Positions 1 through 8,969 of a stretch of DNA of 39,440 bases are shown here, one piece after another. Under the pieces are notes generated by a model. The model had not been told where the DNA came from, searched no databases, and worked only from the letters and a program-made list of their open reading frames with translations. The stretch lies in NCBI GenBank assembly GCA_013152195.1, contig JAADGU010000089.1, positions 1 to 39,440 on the forward strand, given 5' to 3'. The stretch comes from Nitrospirota bacterium (lineage in GTDB: Bacteria; Nitrospirota; Thermodesulfovibrionia; Thermodesulfovibrionales; JdFR-85). Every line of letters starts with the position of its first letter. The first letter of the stretch is position 1. Position numbers and translations under genes: made by a program.

Positions 1-701
1 CTCGGTGCTGCCGCAGACCAGCCCCACCGCATCAAATACCGGCACTTGACCAGGGGGTAAGTAGTGCGTCCTCCGCGGTTAATATTTTTTTTCATCTGCG
101 GAAAATCTGCGGCCAGATGTAGTCTTTACTTCTCTTCTTTAAACTCTGAGCTCTCTTTGGCTGATTGTAAGGTTGTGAAATCTGCGGATTCAGTGGGTCT
201 TTAATTGTCACAAATCTTGCATCTTTCCTTACGGCTATTTGAATTTATTGCCATAAACAGGAGTTTAAGAGATAAGCAGTCACGGCAGGCTGAAAGCCAG
301 TATTGACGGGGGATCAGCCGTGTTTTTGCTGTAAGACCCCACTGTCATCCACGTAATGGCCAAAGGCCGATAGGACTTCGGCTTGTGTCTTCGTGGGAAT
401 CTCAAGACAGCGTTTTGGTTTTCTTGCCTTGTTGCTCAACATCAAAACAGAATGAAAATGCCGTATATCAGATTACCACCAAACGAGCGGGTTCCCCTCT
501 CTAAGGTGTAATCCTTTAACAGGTCATGTCGAAACCGTACCTCGCCATACGGAGATTTCTAATAAGTTAGCCCGGAAAATCTGTAAGGCATTATCAATCA
601 AAAGTGATTGGATAATCGGGTAGGCGGTTCTCTCTTCTCTTTTCTCCTCCGTGCCCCACTGTAACCCTGCAATATCAACCACTTAACCAGTTAAAAACTT
701 T
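1..701. other. Gene-poor left edge with short repeats and palindromes
   Basis: No open frame here carries a recognisable domain or a convincing ribosome binding site. The motif ATCTGCGG occurs near 95-101 and 107-113, and again near 180-187; related sequence is seen in the def-fmt gap. A compact palindromic cluster lies at 349-396: an outer CCACG/CGTGG pair encloses GGCC-AAA-GGCC and GCCGA/TCGGC. A short minus-strand frame (442 down to 314) would give about 42 residues, but it has no SD and resembles nothing I know. The first 60 bases are open on both strands and could be the edge of a truncated gene, which cannot be decided here. Confidence 0.5.
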
Positions 702-821
702 ATGTTTTTAGCATATAAGACTGAATACTTGAATCTCTGCGGTATAAATGCTCCGTATAGTGTTATAGTAACAATATGTGTATTATGGATAATTGGAAAA
801 ATTTTACAAAGGAGTTTCAAT

Positions 822-1298
822 ATGGACGATGGATTTGAGTTAAGAGTATCTGATAGAAAAGGGGAAGGTATTTTTGCGACGAGATCATTTAAGGCCGGTG
901 AAACCGTGATGGTCGGAGTAATTGAAAAAAGACTGAAGAAGAATCACTCTCATGCCTCACAGATTGGCGAAAATGAATATGTTTTTCACGCTGGATCAAT
1001 AAGTAAGGTCAATCATTCCTGTAACCCTAATTGTGGTATCAGGATCAATGAAACCGGTGCCCATGACTTTGCAGCCATAAGAGAAATTATTGCTGATGAG
1101 GAGATAACCTTCGATTATGCCATGAGAAATTATGGGGTTGATTATTTCCCGAAAGAGTGCATGTGCGGCTCGGAAATATGTCGTGGTAAAGTTACCGGCT
1201 GGAAGGATTTACCGGAGGCGAGGAAAACAATATACGAAGGGTTTGTTGCTCCTTATCTTCTTGAAATGGATATCAAGTATTGCGCTGAACAGGCATAA
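822..1298 (+). CDS. SET-domain protein (putative protein-lysine methyltransferase)
   Basis: A 158-residue protein with a compact SET fold. Visible landmarks are NHSCNPNC (residues 64-71), the pseudoknot strand ITFDY (95-99) and a post-SET CxCxxxxC zinc motif (CMCGSEIC, 113-120). The family transfers methyl from S-adenosylmethionine to lysine side chains of proteins; the bacterial substrate is unknown. The ATG at 822 is chosen because AAAGGAG precedes it at 808-814 with normal spacing. The frame is open further upstream to an ATG at 702 and would add a hydrophobic 40-residue extension, but that start has no SD and the extension does not belong to the SET fold. The gene stands 106 bp before an unrelated methyltransferase-like membrane protein. 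Being short and AT-richer than its neighbours, it could be horizontally acquired, but this is only an impression. Confidence 0.8.
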   Translation: MDDGFELRVSDRKGEGIFATRSFKAGETVMVGVIEKRLKKNHSHASQIGENEYVFHAGSISKVNHSCNPNCGIRINETGAHDFAAIREIIADEEITFDYAMRNYGVDYFPKECMCGSEICRGKVTGWKDLPEARKTIYEGFVAPYLLEMDIKYCAEQA

Positions 1299-1404
1299 TA
1301 CTTGATTCATAAGTCTTGCTTCAGGTTTCCTCTTCTCCTTGGGTGAAAACAGATGATTCTTATGTCAGGCATTACAGAGATTTAAAAGAGGCGGCGGAAG
1401 GATC

Positions 1405-1971
1405 ATGTGGTTGTACACAGGTTTATGTATTTCCATAAGCATATGGATAGTACTGGGCATATATGTTTTTTCCGAGATAAAAAAGACCTACGACAGAGGC
1501 GGAGTATTCACTGACAAACTTCTGAATATCTGGTTTGTTATGTGGGCATTTCATCACGTAGCAGTGATTCTGTCGTCGTTATATGGTGTATGGCTGATAC
1601 CGGTTAACAGAACTCTTGCCTTAATCAGTGGTTTGTTTACCTTTGTGTTTGGGACGGTTATATTGTCAGCAGGGATGATCGGGTTTCGTTCCCTGCAAAG
1701 AAGTTATGGACAGGATACTTCAAGGCTTGTTACCTCCGGGATATACCGGTGGAGCAGGAATCCGCAGTTTATCGGTTGGGCTCTGATGCTCTCAGGCATA
1801 TCGCTTGCCGGACGGTCAGGATTTGCCTTTGTGCTTACCGGGGTCTTCACTATAGTGATTCATTTGTACACTACGCGTATGGAAGAGCCTTATCTTGAGC
1901 GTTTGTATGGAGAGGAGTACCGTCAATATAAATTGAGCACTCCAAGATATATCGGAATACCAAAAAAGTAA
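1405..1971 (+). CDS. Isoprenylcysteine carboxyl methyltransferase-like membrane protein
   Basis: A 188-residue integral membrane protein with about five hydrophobic segments. The C-terminal third carries the ICMT/PEMT signature: SGIYRWSRNPQFIGW around residues 112-126, followed by a membrane helix, then EEPYLERLYGEEYRQY near the end. In the family this region binds S-adenosylmethionine at the membrane interface. Bacterial members methylate unknown, probably lipid or small amphipathic, substrates and should not be assumed to act on prenylated proteins. The start is supported by GGAAGG just before the ATG. coaE begins 12 bp after its stop, so the two genes are probably cotranscribed. Confidence 0.8.
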   Translation: MWLYTGLCISISIWIVLGIYVFSEIKKTYDRGGVFTDKLLNIWFVMWAFHHVAVILSSLYGVWLIPVNRTLALISGLFTFVFGTVILSAGMIGFRSLQRSYGQDTSRLVTSGIYRWSRNPQFIGWALMLSGISLAGRSGFAFVLTGVFTIVIHLYTTRMEEPYLERLYGEEYRQYKLSTPRYIGIPKK

Positions 1972-1983
1972 GGGGAGAGAAAA

Positions 1984-2589
1984 ATGCTTGTGGGCCTTAC
2001 CGGTGGTTTTGGGTGCGGAAAGTCCACTGTGCTTAAGTTATTTGAAGAACTCGGCGCTACTGTACTCAGCGCTGATTCAATCGTTCATGAACTGTTAAAA
2101 CGTGCAGATGTCAGGGATTCCATAGTAGAGGTGTTTGGTCCGGATATACTCGTCAAGGGGGAGATTGACAGAAAAAAACTTTCTGAAAAGGTTTTCCATG
2201 ACGAAGCCAAAAGAAGAAAACTGGAAAAACTGCTTCATCCCCTTGTTTTTGAAACAATAGAGCAAAATTATAAGAAGGCTGCAAATCTGACCAGTAACAC
2301 GGAAATCATTATGGTTGTTGAGATCCCCCTGCTTTTTGAGACCGGTTTTGATAAAGGTGTGGATGCAGTGGTTGTTGTCAGGACTGAAGCTGATGTTGTC
2401 CGCGAGCGATTAAGGGGAAAGGGTTTTTCTGATGAAGAGATAAGGACGCGGACTGCTGCTCAGCTTCCGGTTGATGAAAAGGCCTCCAGGGCAGATTATG
2501 TGATAGACAATTCAGGTTCTCTGAGGGATACGGAAAGGCAGGTCAGGGCGGTATGGGAAGACTTGTTGAGAACCCGGAAAGAGGGCTAA
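1984..2589 (+). CDS. coaE: Dephospho-CoA kinase
   Basis: Catalyses the last step of coenzyme A synthesis: ATP-dependent phosphorylation of the 3'-hydroxyl of the ribose of dephospho-CoA in the cytoplasm. The 201-residue protein has the usual family length. The P-loop GGFGCGKS lies at residues 7-14, the conserved LSADSIVHELL follows shortly after, and VVEIPLLFE and the LID-region arginines (RERLRGKGFSDEEIRTR) are present. The start has a GGGGAGA ribosome binding site immediately upstream. It follows the ICMT-like gene by 12 bp and meets the convergent transglycosylase gene tail to tail with a 4-bp overlap of the two stop regions. Confidence 0.95.
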   Translation: MLVGLTGGFGCGKSTVLKLFEELGATVLSADSIVHELLKRADVRDSIVEVFGPDILVKGEIDRKKLSEKVFHDEAKRRKLEKLLHPLVFETIEQNYKKAANLTSNTEIIMVVEIPLLFETGFDKGVDAVVVVRTEADVVRERLRGKGFSDEEIRTRTAAQLPVDEKASRADYVIDNSGSLRDTERQVRAVWEDLLRTRKEG

Positions 2590-4634
2590 TTGCCCGACGC
2601 TGTTTTATCTCTCATTTTCTTCTGCCCGTATATATCGAGATACATAAAATATGAACGCAGTACCTTTTTTACATACAGTCTCGTCTCTTTATAGGGGATG
2701 TCCTCAATGAACACGTCAACTTCATTGTACTGATTGGCCTCAAGCCATCTCCTGACAGCACTCTCTCCTGCGTTATAGGCTGCCACAGCCATTGGGACAG
2801 ACCCGAACTCGCTAATCAACTGGCCGAGATAGTAACTGCCCAGGGTTATGTTTAAATCGGGGCTCATAATCTCATTGTCCGAAAGCAATCCTGTCTCATA
2901 GCCGAGTGATTTTGCCATTCGTTGTGCGGTAAATGGCATGAGCTGCATCAGGCCCAGTGCTCCGGACCTTGAGATTGCCTTTCTGTTGAACCTGCTTTCC
3001 TCCCGCATCACTGAGTAGATAACAAGGGGGTCGATATTGTAATCAGCCGATATTTTGTCAACAATATCACTGTATACAGCAGGATAAAGTAGCACTGAAA
3101 TTTCGGGATATCTGTTTAGTTTACTTGCGCAGCGGAAAGATTCATTAAATGCCTCCAAAGATTGGAGATACCTGCATATCTTCAGTCTGTCATAGTCCCC
3201 CTCCGGTCTGTAGCTGTTAATTTCTTTTATTGCATAATCCTGCAGGCCAACACTGTTGAGGAAGTCGGCCCGTTTAAAGGTTAACGAAAGGCTATCATGG
3301 AAGCCCACAAAATCTGGAGTTTTGGCTTTGGACAGGCTATCTGTTCTTCCATCGAAGATCGCATCCTCTTTTTTAAATGAATTCCGGAGCTCAACCCTCC
3401 CGGATGTCAGGGTGATGCCGCCAGATCTCATTCGCCCCAGAAATGCATAAAAAGAGTCACCCTCTATACTGCTGAAAAGTTTTTTCGCATTTTGTCCGAG
3501 ATTTTCAAGTGATCTTGCCTGCCAGTAAAGATAGCCTGGGTTTCTGTGCTGGTTGTAGAGGTCTCTGAAATTATATGATGCACTGAGGAAATTCCCCATT
3601 AAATACTCCGTCCATGCAATATGCCAGAGTGATTCCTTCTCGCAGGGATAACTTCTGTAGGCCATCCTGAATATCTTCAGTGCCTCATCAAACTCCATAT
3701 CACGTCTCTTCTGTATCCCTTTAAGCAGAAAGAGACTGCAGGTCTCTTTGGTCTTCTTATCCTTTGCCATATCGAGCATATTCTCAAAGAGATCATAATC
3801 ACCTGCCCTGTAATAGGATATTGCCGCCTTCTGGACGTTGTCGGCCTTTTGATAATAAAGGGCTGCCTTGCTGTAATCCTTCATGCGAAAATATGTATCA
3901 GCAAGGGAGGTATAAAGCGGTTTTCTGTCACTGCCGGCGGGCTTGTTCAATCTCGTCAGGAGCAGGCTTTCTGACTCTCTCAGCCTGAGAGACCTGCGGA
4001 GGTTTTTGCTCATCAGGATGATTTCTTCTGTAGTGAGGTCATCAGGAGAGACCTCATCCTTAAGCTCTGCATAGTATCTATCAGCCTTGATGAATAAGGA
4101 TTTGAGGATATTCCTGGCCTCTTCCTCCTTTCCTGCCCTCTCCAATGTCTTTGCATAGAGATACCGGGCTTCCTGATCAGAAGGAAAGTCCTTAAGATAA
4201 TCCCTGATCTCCTTCAGGGTATTTGAATAGTGGTAATCATTCTTTACGAAACACCCTTCATTATCCGGGCGGATATCCTGTTCGTCAAGGATTGAATAAA
4301 CAGCTTTAATCTTTAACAACCGTACATCTTCAGTGAGATAACTATTCTGATAGAGTGAAAGAAATGTATCGATATTTTCAAGGCTCTGATTATAATCCCC
4401 TTTCGTGTAGGCATCCATAGCACTGAGGAAAAGGAGATAATCAGCGAAAAGGTAGGCTTTCCCGGAATCGAGAACCAAACGCGTTACCACTTCATTATAT
4501 GGTCCTGTTTCAACAGGACCATTCATATTCCTGTTCCCATTCCCGGCAAAAGAGGCATTTATGTCACCAGTAAAGACCGGGAAAGCAATAAGAGCGAATA
4601 AAATAAATAGAAAATATCTAAATCGTTTTCTCAT
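2586..4634 (-). CDS. slt: Soluble lytic murein transglycosylase with TPR-like superhelix
   Basis: A 682-residue exported protein. Residues 1-28 form a signal peptide (basic start, hydrophobic core). A long run of helical TPR-like repeats fills roughly residues 45-510, and a goose-type lysozyme-like SLT domain occupies about 530-660. The SLT motifs are clear: catalytic glutamate in MREESRF (about residue 546), then SGALGLMQLMP and AVAAYNAGE. The enzyme cleaves the MurNAc-GlcNAc bond with formation of 1,6-anhydroMurNAc in the periplasm. The architecture matches Slt70-type enzymes. It is preceded by the thioredoxin-reductase-like gene with only 8 bp between them, so the two are probably transcribed together; the functional link is not obvious. 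Confidence 0.92.
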   Translation of the reverse strand: MRKRFRYFLFILFALIAFPVFTGDINASFAGNGNRNMNGPVETGPYNEVVTRLVLDSGKAYLFADYLLFLSAMDAYTKGDYNQSLENIDTFLSLYQNSYLTEDVRLLKIKAVYSILDEQDIRPDNEGCFVKNDYHYSNTLKEIRDYLKDFPSDQEARYLYAKTLERAGKEEEARNILKSLFIKADRYYAELKDEVSPDDLTTEEIILMSKNLRRSLRLRESESLLLTRLNKPAGSDRKPLYTSLADTYFRMKDYSKAALYYQKADNVQKAAISYYRAGDYDLFENMLDMAKDKKTKETCSLFLLKGIQKRRDMEFDEALKIFRMAYRSYPCEKESLWHIAWTEYLMGNFLSASYNFRDLYNQHRNPGYLYWQARSLENLGQNAKKLFSSIEGDSFYAFLGRMRSGGITLTSGRVELRNSFKKEDAIFDGRTDSLSKAKTPDFVGFHDSLSLTFKRADFLNSVGLQDYAIKEINSYRPEGDYDRLKICRYLQSLEAFNESFRCASKLNRYPEISVLLYPAVYSDIVDKISADYNIDPLVIYSVMREESRFNRKAISRSGALGLMQLMPFTAQRMAKSLGYETGLLSDNEIMSPDLNITLGSYYLGQLISEFGSVPMAVAAYNAGESAVRRWLEANQYNEVDVFIEDIPYKETRLYVKKVLRSYFMYLDIYGQKKMRDKTASGN

Positions 4635-4642
4635 ATGACGAT

Positions 4643-5602
4643 CTACTTTTTTGATTTTGACCAGTCATATCTCCGTCTCTTTCTGTGGTGTACATATTTA
4701 TCTGCAGACAGTGCTGCCACACAGCCATTCGCTGCAGCTACAACCACCTGTCTGACCTCAACACAGGTGACGTCGCCTGCTGCAAAAACCCCCGGCTGAT
4801 TTGTCTCCATCATCCTGTTTGTTATTATGCATTCCTCATCACTGATGTCAACGGAAAAGTTAAGAAAATCAACCACGGGCTTGTTTCCGTGAAGATAAAC
4901 AAAGACCCCGTCCATGGGTAACACCTTCTCTTCGTCGGTGTTTCTGTCCTTCAGCTTTATCCTCTCAACTACCTCTCCCCCTTCAATTGATAAAACAACA
5001 TGACCTGTGAGGATTTTCAGTTTGTCAATCTCAGGTAGTGGATGTTCTCCTGAAACCTTGAGTGACTTTGATGGTGCTATCAAATATACAGTCTCGGCAA
5101 AGCGTGTAAGCAGTTCGGCTTCTTTCACGGCTTCCTCTGAATCTCCTATAACACAAACCGTCTTACCCCTGAAAAACGCGGCATCACATATCGCACAATA
5201 GCTTACACCCTTCCCGAGGAATTCCTTCTCTCCACTGACAGTCGGTTTCCTGCCCATGGCTCCGGTTGCAAGAATAACCGCCTTTCCATAAAAAACTCTT
5301 TCCATCGTGTGGATTTCTTTTATCTCTTTGTCCAGACTTACACCTATGACTTGTACCTCAAGGTATTCTGCCCCGAATCGTATCGCCTGCTCCCGGAATA
5401 TATCGAGCAGTTCCTTCCCGGAGATGGGCTCAGTCAAGCCAGGATAGTTCTCTATCTTATCTGCAATTGCAAGAGCACCAGCTGTAGAGGATTTATCAAG
5501 AATGGCTGTCTTGAGGTGGGCTCTTGCAGTATATTGGGCTGCTGTAAGGCCCGCTGGGCCACCTCCAACAATTAAAACATCATAGACTTCGTTTTCTCCC
5601 AT
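4643..5602 (-). CDS. Thioredoxin reductase-like flavoprotein lacking NADPH motifs
   Basis: A 319-residue low-molecular-weight thioredoxin reductase homologue. The FAD-binding GGGPAG is at residues 13-18, the redox-active CAIC at 136-139, and the C-terminal FAD motif around GVFAAGDV. However, where canonical TrxB has GGGNSA the sequence is VIGDSEEA (151-158), and where it has HRRxxxR it has IAPSKS (175-180). Both NADPH-binding signatures are therefore absent. The known ferredoxin-dependent (FFTR) and related pyridine-nucleotide-independent reductases share this loss, so a different electron donor is plausible in an anaerobe. The calling of trxB as a classical NADPH enzyme is therefore withheld. 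The gene lies directly upstream of slt and is divergent from the histidine kinase. Confidence 0.85.
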   Translation of the reverse strand: MGENEVYDVLIVGGGPAGLTAAQYTARAHLKTAILDKSSTAGALAIADKIENYPGLTEPISGKELLDIFREQAIRFGAEYLEVQVIGVSLDKEIKEIHTMERVFYGKAVILATGAMGRKPTVSGEKEFLGKGVSYCAICDAAFFRGKTVCVIGDSEEAVKEAELLTRFAETVYLIAPSKSLKVSGEHPLPEIDKLKILTGHVVLSIEGGEVVERIKLKDRNTDEEKVLPMDGVFVYLHGNKPVVDFLNFSVDISDEECIITNRMMETNQPGVFAAGDVTCVEVRQVVVAAANGCVAALSADKYVHHRKRRRYDWSKSKK

Positions 5603-5741
5603 TTATAAACCACCTCCAATGCAGATTATCAAATCCAGATAAATCAATTTTATCATAATTTGCATGGTTTTTATTATATTGTTTCAAACTCGGCGCATTC
5701 TTGTGATATAATTAATAAGTTCAGATTCTTCTAAAGTATTC

Positions 5742-5769
5742 TTGACATTAAGTTGAGGCAGTATATATT
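5742..5769 (+). promoter_or_regulatory. Sigma-70-type promoter of the histidine kinase gene
   Basis: TTGACA at 5742-5747 and TATATT at 5764-5769 are separated by 16 bp. This would start transcription near 5776, about 25 bp before the ATG at 5800. The boxes match the housekeeping consensus well and lie in the only gap between the divergent reductase and kinase genes. Confidence 0.6.
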
Positions 5770-5799
5770 CTGACCGGTTGATAATATAATGAATAATCC

Positions 5800-7884
5800 A
5801 TGAAACCATTAGTAAGCATCCTATATCTCATTGCATCAATAACGGTCATCTCTCACGGTGTTATGGTCTATCTGAACAACCGGAAGTCAAGGATCAACAC
5901 GAGCCTTTTCCTGTTTTGTCTGGCGTCATTCTTCTGGCTCTTTTTTGCTTTCCTGGCAACTCTTTCAGATAGTTATGATACATCCCTCCTTTTTTTCAGG
6001 ATATGCTACGTTGGAATAGTCTTTATCCCATCAACTTTCTACCATTTTGCTCATGAATTCGTGGGCAGAGCCTCAGGAAGGAGAATAGCTGTAAGGTATC
6101 TCATATCTACCCTGTTTGCCTTCACAGTCTTAGGCCCCCAGTACATGATAAAAGGTCTTTTCTTATACCCCTGGGGTTTTTATCCCGCTGCCTCAAGACC
6201 GCTTCATATTATATTCATGCTCTTTTTTCTGCTTACGCTTTTTTCAGCCCTGAACCTTATATATAAAGAAATGAAGAAGAAAAATGTACCGTCTATACAA
6301 AAGACCAAGCTTAAATACATCTTTACAGGGTTGTTGGTTGCATCTCTTGCATCAGTTGATTTCCTTGGTAACTATGATATCCCGGTAGTGCCACTCGGTT
6401 TTATCTTTATGTCACTTTTTACTTTTATTCTCACATATGCTACCCTGAGGCATCAGCTCCTTGATATCAGAGTAGCCTTTGCAAGGTTGTTCCTTCTGTT
6501 TATAACTGCTGTTGTTGTTACCGGTGTACCTTTTCTTTTGGGTATAAAGCTCCTTGGTCCCGGATTATGGATAATTCCTGTATCCGTTGCCCTTATGCTT
6601 GCTGCCTCGGCTCCACTGCTGTATATTTATCTGGGGGAACGTACAGAAAATTTGCTGTTAAAGCAGCAAAGACGTTACCAGCAGACCCTTTTGTACGCGT
6701 CCCACGGCATGTTATACAAAAGAGACCTGAACAGGTTGCTCAAATTTGTAGTAGTATTATTAACTCTCGTTGCACGGCTGAGATATGCCGCAATATATCT
6801 GTTTGATGAAGAGTCAAACAGTTTTGAACTGAAGGCAGAGAGGCCCCCGTTGCCGAAAAAGCCGGCAACTCTTGATATGGAAAACCCTGTTGTCAGGAAA
6901 ATATCAAGGAAAGAGATACTGAACAGGGATGTACTCCTCAGCAGGGGGGAGGGCCGTAGTGTCGTTGACGTTATGGAAAGGCTCAATGCCACAATCATCA
7001 TACCGTGCTGTACCCGACGGGGCATTGTTGGATTTCTTGCTTTTGGAAACAAGAGATCCGGCCAGCACTTCTCCTCTGATGAGATTGATACATTCCTTAC
7101 TCTCTCCAACCAGTTTGCCCTTGCAATCGAGAACGCACTGCATCTGAAGGATCTTGAAAAAGCAGGATCCGAGCTCTTCCACGCAGCAAAGATGTCGTCT
7201 CTGGGGACCATGGCCTCTGGATTGGGACATCAGATAAATAACCGGTTGCATACAATCCTGCTTGCAGTAGAATCGCTCAACATTATGTACTCAGACACCT
7301 TCAGCAACAGGGGAAAGGAGCTTGTTGACACCATAGTAAACAATATAAGGCAGGCTGAAGATACGATTGAAAAGCTCAGAAATTATTCAAAAACCTCCTC
7401 TGAAGAGGTGTCTCCGGTTTCGTTAAAGGAGGCAATTGAAAGTGCTTTTGAGATGATGAGACTGAAAAGATCAGCTTTCAGTCAAATAAGGTTTGAGATT
7501 AATGTCGAGAGTTCTTTAAATGTTTTGGGTAACATGTCACAGTTAAGAGAGGTTTTCTTTAACCTCCTTGACAACTCTGACACTGCCATAAGGCAATCTA
7601 TTGCAAAAGGCAATGATTTGGTGCCAATGATTATAATACAGGCACGCGTATTGGAGAAGGGCATGGTTGAGGTTGTGTTTGAAGACAACGGGATAGGGAT
7701 AAGAAGAGATGATTTTGATAAACTGTTTGTTCCGTTTTACACAACCAAGGCATCATCATCACATGGCACAGGCCTTGGCCTCTACATAGCAGACAAGATA
7801 ATAGAGCTGCATGGTGGTACGATAAGAGTTGAGTCAGTAAATGGCAGGGGAACCAAGTTTATCATAAGACTCAAGGGAGCTTAA
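5800..7884 (+). CDS. Membrane sensor histidine kinase (7TM-GAF-HisKA-HATPase)
   Basis: A 694-residue kinase. Residues 1 to about 275 hold seven or eight hydrophobic helices of the type seen in 7TM histidine-kinase sensor regions (also in PrsK-like kinases). A GAF-like domain spans roughly 310-445. The dimerisation and phosphoacceptor segment contains SSLGTMASGLGHQINN with the histidine at residue 477, and the ATPase domain has LLDNSDTAI (N box), DNGIGI and GTGLGLYIADKI. The H box has Gln where Glu is usual after His. No response regulator gene lies in the window, so its partner is encoded elsewhere. The ligand is unknown. The start lacks a clear SD. The gene converges with mqnC, leaving only 11 bp between them. 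Confidence 0.88.
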   Translation: MKPLVSILYLIASITVISHGVMVYLNNRKSRINTSLFLFCLASFFWLFFAFLATLSDSYDTSLLFFRICYVGIVFIPSTFYHFAHEFVGRASGRRIAVRYLISTLFAFTVLGPQYMIKGLFLYPWGFYPAASRPLHIIFMLFFLLTLFSALNLIYKEMKKKNVPSIQKTKLKYIFTGLLVASLASVDFLGNYDIPVVPLGFIFMSLFTFILTYATLRHQLLDIRVAFARLFLLFITAVVVTGVPFLLGIKLLGPGLWIIPVSVALMLAASAPLLYIYLGERTENLLLKQQRRYQQTLLYASHGMLYKRDLNRLLKFVVVLLTLVARLRYAAIYLFDEESNSFELKAERPPLPKKPATLDMENPVVRKISRKEILNRDVLLSRGEGRSVVDVMERLNATIIIPCCTRRGIVGFLAFGNKRSGQHFSSDEIDTFLTLSNQFALAIENALHLKDLEKAGSELFHAAKMSSLGTMASGLGHQINNRLHTILLAVESLNIMYSDTFSNRGKELVDTIVNNIRQAEDTIEKLRNYSKTSSEEVSPVSLKEAIESAFEMMRLKRSAFSQIRFEINVESSLNVLGNMSQLREVFFNLLDNSDTAIRQSIAKGNDLVPMIIIQARVLEKGMVEVVFEDNGIGIRRDDFDKLFVPFYTTKASSSHGTGLGLYIADKIIELHGGTIRVESVNGRGTKFIIRLKGA

Positions 7885-7895
7885 AAAAAATCAAA

Positions 7896-8969
7896 TCAAA
7901 AATGTTTTATTATATTGTAACGGGTGTCTCTCTGGGCAGGCCTGAACCCTGTCTGACTGATAGAGTTTATTATATCTTCACGTGTAACCCTGAATGAAAC
8001 CCCTGCCGCCTTTACCACATTCTCCTCGATCATTGTGGAGCCGAAATCATTGGCTCCAAACCTCAGGGCAGCCTGCGCCATCTTCAGGCCCTGTGTGACC
8101 CAGGATGCCTGTATGTTCTTTATGTTGTCGAGATATAGCCTTGAGAGAGACAGGATCCTGAGGTAGTCTACTGCCGTGGCAGGGATTAGTTGCGGGTTGC
8201 GGGTTGCGGGTTGCGAGTTTACATCTGGCTCCTGTTTTGCAATCTCTGTATTCCCAGGTTGGAAACTCCAGGGAATGAAGGCTGTAAAGCCACCTGTCCT
8301 GTCCTGAAGCGATCTTATGGCATCAAGGTGTTCAATTATGTCCTCCTCTCCTTCAATGGAACCAAACATCATGGTTGCAGTGCTCTTTATCCCGAGTCCA
8401 TGTGCTTCCTCCATGACCTCAAGCCACTCTGATGACCTTATTTTTTTCGGACTCAACACCTTTCTCACCCTGTCCGACAGGATTTCGGCACCTCCGCCAG
8501 GGATTGAATCAAGGCCTGCATCTTTGAGTGTCAAGAGGGTTTCCCTGAGGGTAAGACCGGATTTTTCGGCAATGTAACTTATCTCAGGCGGTGAAAAACC
8601 ATGCACATTTATATTAAAGTGTTTTTTTATGGACTTCAGCATTTCTGTGTAAAAGGAGAGCTCCAGTGCCGGATGTAGCCCGCCCTGTATTAGTATCTGT
8701 GTTCCTCCCTGATGTATCGTCTCCCTGATCTTTTCAAAGAGTTGTTCCTCGTCCAATACATAGGCCTCAGGAGAATCCGGGTCCCTGTAAAATGCACAAA
8801 ACCTGCATTTATTTATACAGGCATTGGTATAGTTGATATTCCTGTCCACAATAAAGGTAACGATACCATCTGGATGGAGGTCTTTCCTTATTCCGTCAGC
8901 TATCCTTCCAAGCTCAAGGAGGTCGGAGTCCCTCAACAGATTTAATGCAGTCTTTTTGCCTATCCTCAT
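7896..8969 (-). CDS. mqnC: Cyclic dehypoxanthine futalosine synthase (radical SAM)
   Basis: A radical SAM enzyme of the futalosine route to menaquinone. It cyclises dehypoxanthine futalosine and belongs with MqnE to the CofH-like group. The [4Fe-4S] motif is C51-xxx-C55-xx-C58 in NACINKCRFCAF. Family landmarks such as SIPGGGAEIL, TATMMFG, GGFTAFIPWSFQPGNT and the C-terminal GANDFGSTMIEENV favour MqnC over MqnE or CofH. At 357 residues the length is near normal. An odd feature is a proline-rich insert, SQPATRNPQL at about residues 251-260, encoded by four tandem heptamers, just where the family normally runs from the GNT motif into the next helix. The start is the only reasonable ATG but has a weak SD. 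mqnE lies about 1 kb upstream on the same strand. Confidence 0.9.
   Translation of the reverse strand: MRIGKKTALNLLRDSDLLELGRIADGIRKDLHPDGIVTFIVDRNINYTNACINKCRFCAFYRDPDSPEAYVLDEEQLFEKIRETIHQGGTQILIQGGLHPALELSFYTEMLKSIKKHFNINVHGFSPPEISYIAEKSGLTLRETLLTLKDAGLDSIPGGGAEILSDRVRKVLSPKKIRSSEWLEVMEEAHGLGIKSTATMMFGSIEGEEDIIEHLDAIRSLQDRTGGFTAFIPWSFQPGNTEIAKQEPDVNSQPATRNPQLIPATAVDYLRILSLSRLYLDNIKNIQASWVTQGLKMAQAALRFGANDFGSTMIEENVVKAAGVSFRVTREDIINSISQTGFRPAQRDTRYNIIKHF
8190..8217 (-). repeat. Four tandem heptamers inside mqnC
   Basis: On the plus strand the unit TTGCGGG occurs three times, followed by a fourth copy with one change (TTGCGAG). The 28-bp tract is read as part of the insert in MqnC. Gain or loss of a single unit would shift the reading frame, whereas three units are in frame. 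Confidence 0.85.

Noticed and set aside
1..60. Open frames on both strands at the window edge
   Set aside because: Too short to judge. Neither strand shows a recognisable motif.
314..442. Minus-strand frame of about 42 residues beginning MLSNKARKPK
   Set aside because: No ribosome binding site, no recognised similarity, and it is closed by a stop shortly upstream. It lies across the palindromic cluster.
6675..7251. Long minus-strand frames opposite the histidine kinase
   Set aside because: They mirror the GAF and HisKA coding region, have no SD and match no family.
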